Shown: in pieces, positions 16,935-21,000 of the stretch
Layout: each line of letters begins with the position of its first letter
Position numbering within the stretch: position 1 is the stretch's first letter
Origin: Prorocentrum cordatum
Lineage: Eukaryota; Sar; Dinophyceae; Prorocentrales; Prorocentraceae
Direction of reading: 5' to 3'
Length of the DNA stretch: 21,000 bases
Assembly: GCA_963575745.1 (NCBI GenBank)
Contig: CAUYUJ010004358.1
Location: 42,501 to 63,500 of the forward strand
Notes under the pieces: generated by a model
The model's database searches: none
What the model was told of the DNA's origin: nothing
Seen by the model: only the letters and a program-made list of their open reading frames with translations
Position numbers and translations under genes: made by a program

Positions 16935-17616
16935 CACATGTGTCGGAAAGGAGGAGGAGGAGGAGGAGGAGGAGGAAAAGGGGAGGCGCGGCCAACAGCC
17001 ACATACACATTTGTATGGACACAGGAGGAGGGGGGTGCAGCCACCAGCCGCAGTGCCACATGTGTAAGGCCGCCACTTCCCACGACATCTGGCGGTGTCT
17101 CAAGGGAGAGACCCGCCACTGCGTTGGGCGGAACAGGCGCCTGTCCCCATGGTGGGTGGACAGCGCAATCCGCATCTGTGGGCTGATTAGCTTCCTCGTG
17201 GCCCTCTCTGGGGTTCCCATCCACTGCCGCCTCTCGAGTCCCCTCTGGGACGTCATCATCTGTCAACGATGGGGGGGTGGCAGAACCTCGCCGATGCGGT
17301 CTGAGCTGGAGTGTGGCAGCGCTGGACGTGCCTCCTGGGGGGGAACACCTCGCCGCGAAAGGTGAGTCCCCAGAACACAACGCTGCCACGGACGACGGGG
17401 GCACCCACAGAGCATCCACATCCCGGCAGTGCGCCGGCACATGTGGACCACGATGGAGTGGGTGGTGCCACCGCCACCGCAGACCGACAGAATCGAGATG
17501 CAAGAGAACCAGAGCCACAGAGGGCGGACCCAGGACCAGCGGCAGCCCCCCAGGGAGCCCGGCGCCGGGAGGCAAGCCACAGGAGAACCCGCGGGACACG
17601 CAGACCGTCCACACTG
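16935..17616. repeat. 970-bp satellite unit 7, truncated
   Basis: This unit is identical in layout to unit 6, with about nine GGA repeats. It is cut after GACCGTCCACACTG at 17616, where the other units continue CAGTCCCGG. About 290 bp are missing from its right end. The sequence beyond is unrelated, so this is the true right edge of the array. Confidence 0.92.
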
Positions 17617-17780
17617 GTGGGGATACGCGAAGCGTCAAGAATAGCCATACGAAAAAACCAGACCGAAAAGACCAGGGGGTATATCCTAATACTCTGCATG
17701 GTGCCATCTGCGTGGTGCAATACAGATACATATGTATACACACACACACACACTGTACAATCTGACGCGCGTACCTAGAA
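17617..17780. other. Unique spacer with (AC)n tract
   Basis: This short AT-richer spacer contains an AC dinucleotide run at about 17737-17753 flanked by ATACATATGTATAC. It contains GTGGTGCAAT, also seen near 7970 close to another dinucleotide tract. Confidence 0.7.
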
Positions 17781-18245
17781 ACGCAATGCAAAGCAATGCA
17801 ATGCAAACCAAATCAAAGCAAGGTACCGCACTGCAAAGAAATGCAACGCACTGTAAAGCAATGCGAAGCTGGGCAAAGCAAAGCACAGCAATGCCAAGCA
17901 ATGCGAAGCAAGGTAAATCAATGCATACCAACGCAAAGCAATGCCATGCAAAGCAACGCACAACAGTACAAATCATGGCAAAACACGCAAAGCACTGAAT
18001 GCAAAGCAAGGAAAAGCAACGCAATGCAATGCAACTATACGCAACACAAGGCAAAGCTATGCAAAGTGACGCAGAGTACTGCAAAGCAAAGCAACACAAT
18101 GCAATGCAATACAAGGCAATGCAAAGCAAAGCAAACCAATGCCAACCAAGACAAAGCAGTGCACAGTAATGCCAAGCAATGCCAAGCAGCGCCAAGCAGT
18201 GCCAAGCAATGCCAAGCAATGCCAAGAAGTGCAAAGCAACGCATA
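17781..18245. repeat. 10-bp satellite (AAAGCAATGC) array
   Basis: Pentamer-based repeats GCAAA and GCAAT alternate to give a mainly 10-bp period, AAAGCAATGC, with many variants (GCAACGCAA, GCCAAGCAATGCCAAGCA). The right-hand part (about 18120-18240) is enriched in GCCAAGCA(A/G)T units. Open frames of 60-180 codons on both strands (for example repeats of LALLGIAWHC on the minus strand) reflect the period only. Confidence 0.93.
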
Positions 18246-18265
18246 GCAGTCTATGCGGTGCATTC

Positions 18266-18322
18266 TAACGGCGGCGGCGAGCGGCGACGGCGGCGACGGG
18301 GCGGCGACGGCGGCCGCATAGA
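18266..18322. repeat. (GGC/GAC)n GC-rich trinucleotide tract
   Basis: Repeats of GGCGGCGACGG and variants abut the end of the 10-bp satellite. Composition is almost entirely G and C. Confidence 0.85.
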
Positions 18323-18574
18323 CGCCAGGCCGACCGTCAGGCCTCCGAGGTAAAGCAAAGTGGCCCTCCACGGGGCGTTCAGCCTCGAACGCGAGGCACT
18401 CGAGGCACAGAGGGCCCACCAGGCGCCCCAGACATAGTAGCAGCACACGGTGCGCACCGAACGCACCAAGCATACGAGACCAAAATAAGTGGACTACCTA
18501 TGGTTAGTCACATGATTCTTAAATATTCGCCTTTTCAGTCTGAAGAGCCGCTAAGACGGCCCAGCAGACCTCCA
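18323..18574. other. Unassigned spacer with 12-bp palindrome
   Basis: I see no gene. The perfect palindrome CGGTGCGCACCG lies at 18448-18459. To the right the sequence becomes AT-richer (about 18500-18540). Confidence 0.45.
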
Positions 18575-18835
18575 ATACCCAATCAAGAGAGCCCCAAAGG
18601 GAGGCTTAGGGTAAGCCGCAGATCTGGTGAACTCGAAGGGGCCCCGCAAGGCCTCCTCAAGATGCCCCGCAGAGACCGCTAGCAGGTCCCAAAGACGCCC
18701 CGAAGAGGCCCAGAGGCCCCAAGAACACCCCCGCCGCGGAGGGCCTCCACGACACGTCCAAAGGGCTCTCGAGAAACCCAAAAGAAGTCTCCAAGAGCAA
18801 CAGACCCCACAGGGCCTCTGAGAGGCCTTTTGCCC
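18575..18835. repeat. CCAAGAGGC minisatellite, copy 2
   Basis: This is the same loose 10-12-bp family as 9190-9450, seen as CCCCAAAGGG, GCCCCGAAGAGGCCC, CCAGAGGCCCCAAG and CCTCTGAGAGGCC. It is more degraded than the first copy and carries GCAGAGACC-type variants. No coding claim is made for the Arg/Pro-rich readings. Confidence 0.75.
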
Positions 18836-18913
18836 ACGACCCAGGCACGGTGGCAGGATGGCCTGCAAGCCTCTAGACTGGACACCTTGTCTTCCCTCGC
18901 CACCCCACCCCAG

Positions 18914-18948
18914 CCACGGAGTCGAAGTCGGCACGGAGTCGAAGTCGA
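18914..18948. repeat. 17-bp direct repeat CACGGAGTCGAAGTCGG
   Basis: Two adjacent near-identical 17-bp units are followed by TCGAATCGGATCGG, another degenerate ATCG-type stretch. The local duplication is too short to classify. Confidence 0.8.
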
Positions 18949-19014
18949 ATCGGATCGGCTGCGCCATGATGCACAAAAAAAACATGCATGCATGCATCCG
19001 GCGGCATCGCGGAC

Positions 19015-19016
<2 letters not shown>

Positions 19017-19051
<35 letters not shown>
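19017..19051. repeat. (TA)n microsatellite
   Basis: About 35 bases of pure alternating TA follow a CATGCATGCATGCATC stretch (about 18983-18998) that is itself self-complementary. Confidence 0.96.
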
Positions 19052-19055
<4 letters not shown>

Positions 19056-19310
19056 AATCGGATCGGGCCTGCTAGAACCGATATCGAATCGAATCGATCG
19101 GATCGAGATGGGTCCTGTGGGGTACTTTTGGAAGATCGGGGGCGTCCAACAGGAGGGGTCGCAAATAATGGCTGGGACATGTGCGCGGACGAGGGGGGAA
19201 CCAGCGGACGCATTGATAGAAAAAGAAACATAACATGAAACATAATAAGAATAATGTATGGCCATAACATCCGGCGAGGTATATGCCCCAGGCCATGATA
19301 TACACGCTTA
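19052..19310. other. Unassigned spacer with degenerate ATCG repeats
   Basis: The first 60 bases are dominated by ATCGA and ATCGG words (for example GAATCGAATCGATCGGATCG). The remainder is mixed sequence with no recognised gene. Confidence 0.45.
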
Positions 19311-19321
19311 CACACAGACAC

Positions 19322-19362
<41 letters not shown>

Positions 19363-19520
19363 CACACATACTCGCATAAACCACTACACGCACGCACTGA
19401 CACATACACATACACACACGAAACTCCTTCCTTCCTTCCTTCCTTCTTTCCATCCTTACTTATTTCCTGACTAACTGACTTATCTGCACGCAACACAACA
19501 CAACACACACACACACACCC
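19311..19520. repeat. Cluster of AC, TTCC and AACAC microsatellites
   Basis: An AC run (about 19329-19359) is followed by looser CACACG/CATACA sequence, a CTTC tetranucleotide run (about 19426-19448), CTGACTAACTGACTTA, and then an AACAC/AC run (about 19488-19518). Together these make a 200-bp compound simple-sequence block bounding the GC island to its right. Confidence 0.9.
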
Positions 19521-19529
19521 CTGGTCTTC

Positions 19530-19771
19530 ATCACCCCCCTCTGTGGCCGCCCCCGAGGAGGGCCCCGCCCGCTGCGCTCCACGCGGCCGCGGTGCCTCTC
19601 GCGGGCCGCGGCCGCAGTGCACGCCGCGGCCAGCACCACCAGGGCGGCCAGCGCGGCCAGCCACAGCCGGGGGCGGCCGGCGTCCCCGGCGGGCAGCAGC
19701 GACCTCGGCGACTCCGAGGGGTGTCGTTTGCAGAGGGTTCTGTGGCAACTCATGGGAGCCTCACACACCAC
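19530..19771 (-). CDS. Candidate exon with one hydrophobic segment (hypothetical, low confidence)
   Basis: The minus strand is open from about 19771 to beyond 19530 in a GC-rich island. It encodes a charged or polar stretch, then a 20-residue hydrophobic segment (LWLAALAALVVLAAACTAAA) and then an Arg-rich stretch. This is the pattern of a signal-anchor or single-pass membrane segment with positive flanking charge. The reading continues into microsatellite DNA at 19520-19460, so the end of any real exon would lie before that. Upstream, TTGCCACAG and CCCTCTGCAAACG could hold a splice acceptor, but I cannot confirm one. No family is recognised. High GC makes Ala/Leu/Val-rich frames likely by chance, so this is only a candidate. 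Confidence 0.25.
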
Positions 19772-19787
19772 CTTTACGGCTCTGGCT

Positions 19788-19880
19788 CATCGACGCTAAG
19801 TCGACGCTGATTCGACGCTGCTCGACGCTAAATTGGTGCTATCTCATCGATCGATTACCAGACGTCCATCGACGCTAGTG
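19788..19880. repeat. Degenerate TCGACGCTA-type repeat, copy 2
   Basis: ATCGACGCTAA, GTCGACGCTGA, TTCGACGCTG and CTCGACGCTAAA occur in tandem, followed by GGTGCTATCTCATCGATCGA and ACCAGACG. The order matches 7805-7895. This copy has the clearer ~12-bp tandem periodicity. Confidence 0.75.
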
Positions 19881-19924
19881 TACTCCCAAGACTGAATGAC
19901 GATGGCACGCAAGGTCCTCAGGAA

Positions 19925-20177
19925 TTGCTACCGAACGCACCCTGGTGTGCGGGCAACCTCGACAAGGGTTCTCCGCCGGGCCCCGAGGAGACCCGGCGAG
20001 GGCAGCGTGGTGCCCCCGCAACCCCTAACGAGGCAAATCGCAAACCACATCCCGGCGTAAACACACCCTTGGTAGTCGCCGACGACCGCCCGCGGCGCTC
20101 GAGCAGCGCACCGTCGCCGGGGAGGTCTCCCTGGACCTCAGGGGAGGCAAGGGGTGCCGATACCGTCCTCCGCCGTC
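19925..20177. other. Low-copy GC-rich segment open on both strands
   Basis: The plus strand is open for 135 codons from 19925 to 20332, and the minus strand for 119 codons from 20277 to 19918. Both run into the CCT tract, where they become Pro-rich or Gly-rich. The non-microsatellite part, about 80 codons, contains no recognised motif on either strand. Which strand, if either, is coding cannot be decided by eye. Confidence 0.3.
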
Positions 20178-20415
20178 CCACGCCTCCTCCTGATCCTCCT
20201 CCTCCTGCTGCCGCTCGTCCTCCTGCTCCTCCTCCTCCTACTGCTTCTCCCTCCTCCTGCTCCTGCTCCTGCTCCATCCTGCTCCATCCTGCTCCTCCTC
20301 CTCCTCTTCCTCCTCCTCCTCCTCCATTTTAAATGTTGCATGCATCTAAGGGGATCCGTGCGCTCCACGGGCCCGAAACTTCTCCTCCTCCTCCTCCTCC
20401 TCACTCCTCCTCCTC
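20178..20415. repeat. (CCT)n pyrimidine-rich tract in two blocks
   Basis: CCT and GCT trinucleotides run from about 20184 to 20328, including CTGCTCCATC duplications near 20270-20290. They resume at about 20381-20415 after a TTTTAAATGTTGCATGCATC interval. It is the plus-strand complement-type of the GGA tracts elsewhere in the window. Confidence 0.9.
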
Positions 20416-20476
20416 CGTACTGACCCCTTCGCGTCGTAGCAAACATACGACGGAAGGTTTTCTCTTGCTTTCGGCC

Positions 20477-20503
20477 TCCGGGGGCCCTCGCAAGGCCCCC
20501 GGA
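20477..20503. other. Perfect 10-bp GC-rich hairpin
   Basis: TCCGGGGGCC (20477-20486) pairs perfectly with GGCCCCCGGA (20494-20503) around the 7-base loop CTCGCAA. A run of A follows six bases later. Helitron 3' ends carry a GC hairpin shortly before CTRR; here no CTRR follows at the right distance, so I do not call a transposon end. Confidence 0.75.
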
Positions 20504-20552
20504 CCGCCAAAAAACCACTCAGGATAAAAGCAGGCCCCTGTGGAGCCACGTT

Positions 20553-20933
20553 GTGAAACAAATCATGGCGTCGGCTGTCTGGGGATTCCGCTACCCTTGC
20601 CTCGTTTTCGCCTTTTCATGCCTTTTCGGACCTCATGGGAGGAGGCCCTCATTGCCACGGCTGGGTTCGCCTCGAGATTCGAGTCTGGGGCGTAGCGGCA
20701 TCGATATCTGTCTGTACCCCCAGGTGCGGGACTTCTGCCAGGGCGTCGTCGTCGACAGGTGCGTACTCGCTGTTCGTGTGGTTCGCCTAGGGGGCCGCAG
20801 ACGACGCGCCGACACCCCTCCGCCCCATCCTGCATACCAAAATCTCCGACGAGATGAGTTTGTTCAATCCCGGCGTTGTACTTCGACTTTGGCCTCTCGG
20901 GCTCGTTATCGGGCCCCAGGACCATCTACGTAG
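20553..20933. other. GC-rich segment with overlapping open frames on both strands
   Basis: A 126-codon plus-strand frame (20553-20933) and a 120-codon minus-strand frame (20925-20563) overlap almost completely. The minus frame begins with a polar, natural-looking stretch (GPDNEPERPKSKYNAG) and ends Lys/Arg-rich. The plus frame begins hydrophobic and then becomes Arg-rich. I recognise neither. If one is an exon, the minus frame looks slightly more protein-like. The last 67 bases of the window hold nothing I can assign. Confidence 0.25.
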
Positions 20934-21000
20934 TGTGGATCCGTTGCGAAAAACCTACCACAGGGAAAGCGGTCGTAACTCTGGGGCCGCGGATTGAAAC

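Larger units (their letters stand above)
10985..17616. repeat. ~970-1020-bp satellite, six full copies plus a truncated seventh
   Basis: The anchor CACATGTGTCGGAAA occurs at 11021, 12044, 13033, 14020, 14989, 15962 (as CACGTGTG) and 16935, giving units of 1023, 989, 987, 969, 973 and 973 bp. Each unit has the same order: a (GGA)n tract, GCGCGGCCAACAGCCACATA, a second CCACATGTGTAAGGCCGCC, CTCGAGTCCCC, a run of G, CTCGCCG(C/T)GAAAGGTGAGT, ACCGGCGCAC-type sequence, GACCCGGGACCAGCGGCAGC, GACCGTCCACACTGCAGTCC, GGGCCCGGAGGCATC and GCGTTAGCCGGG. Units differ mainly by point changes, the GGA length and a few 3-6-bp indels, with one 2-bp insertion near 12940. Open frames of hundreds of codons exist on both strands, and the minus strand is open for 970 codons across three units. 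Substitutions do not favour any one frame where I checked, so I call this non-coding satellite. Confidence 0.95.

Noticed and set aside
10985-17616. Possible tandem gene array, as known for some dinoflagellate genes
   Set aside because: No frame shows conserved start, stop and synonymous-biased variation in all units. The 2-bp insertion and variable G runs break candidate frames.
17686-18234. 182-codon minus-strand frame rich in Leu, Ala, Cys and Trp, looking like a multi-pass membrane protein
   Set aside because: It is the translation of the 10-bp AAAGCAATGC satellite, and several frames on both strands are equally open.
20178-20332. Proline-rich C-terminal domain of a protein starting at 19925
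   Set aside because: The proline run is the reading of the (CCT)n tract and gives no independent evidence of coding.
1-21000. tRNA, rRNA or telomere repeats
   Set aside because: I found no convincing tRNA B-box with cloverleaf pairing, no rRNA core sequences and no tandem TTTAGGG-type repeats by reading. A covariance-model search would be decisive.

Overview
The window looks like repeat-dominated, GC-rich nuclear DNA of a eukaryotic microalga. I see no operons, no compact gene layout and no intact protein-coding or structural RNA gene that I can name. Most of the 21 kb is satellite, minisatellite and microsatellite DNA plus decayed transposon remains. A dinoflagellate is my best guess. The grounds are the style of the Helitron protein remnant, the many 10-13 bp tandem repeats, the high GC and the near absence of genes. 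This is inference from memory of such genomes, at about 50% confidence, and no species-level marker is present.

Layout. Positions 1-745 hold the end of a 12-bp satellite and a 274-bp linker (B). Positions about 890-3535 hold, on the minus strand, the frameshifted and stop-interrupted N-terminal half of a Helitron Rep/helicase-type protein. It includes a lysine/arginine-rich segment, a Cys segment and the conserved block upstream of the Rep domain. Positions 3513-3830 hold an acidic, microsatellite-derived open stretch and a possible Tc1/mariner scrap. Positions 4022-6829 hold a composite satellite: 13-bp array, linker A, a 1.65-kb 12-bp array, linker B, two 13-bp units and linker A again. Positions 6830-9745 are a patchwork of GATA-type, (AT)n and GATGAC-rich tracts, a CCAAGAGGC minisatellite and apparently unique sequence without recognisable genes. 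Positions about 10000-10903 hold four copies of a roughly 250-bp repeat arranged as two dimers. Positions about 10985-17616 hold seven copies (the last truncated) of a roughly 970-1020-bp satellite, each with a (GGA)n tract of different length. Positions 17781-18245 hold a 10-bp satellite (AAAGCAATGC type). Positions 18266-20415 hold further GGC, CCAAGAGGC, AT, AC, TTCC and CCT tracts with one small GC island on the minus strand. Positions 20420-21000 are GC-rich with overlapping open frames on both strands and no recognised product.

Functionally, the only protein family I can defend is the Helitron remnant, and it is dead in this copy. The very long open frames across the satellites (up to 970 codons) are best explained by stop-poor, GC-rich repeat units and not by genes. 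The most interesting structural signal is the set of nested satellites: linker-flanked 12/13-bp arrays in opposite orientation, a dimeric 250-bp repeat abutting a 970-bp repeat, and subfamily gradients along the 970-bp array.
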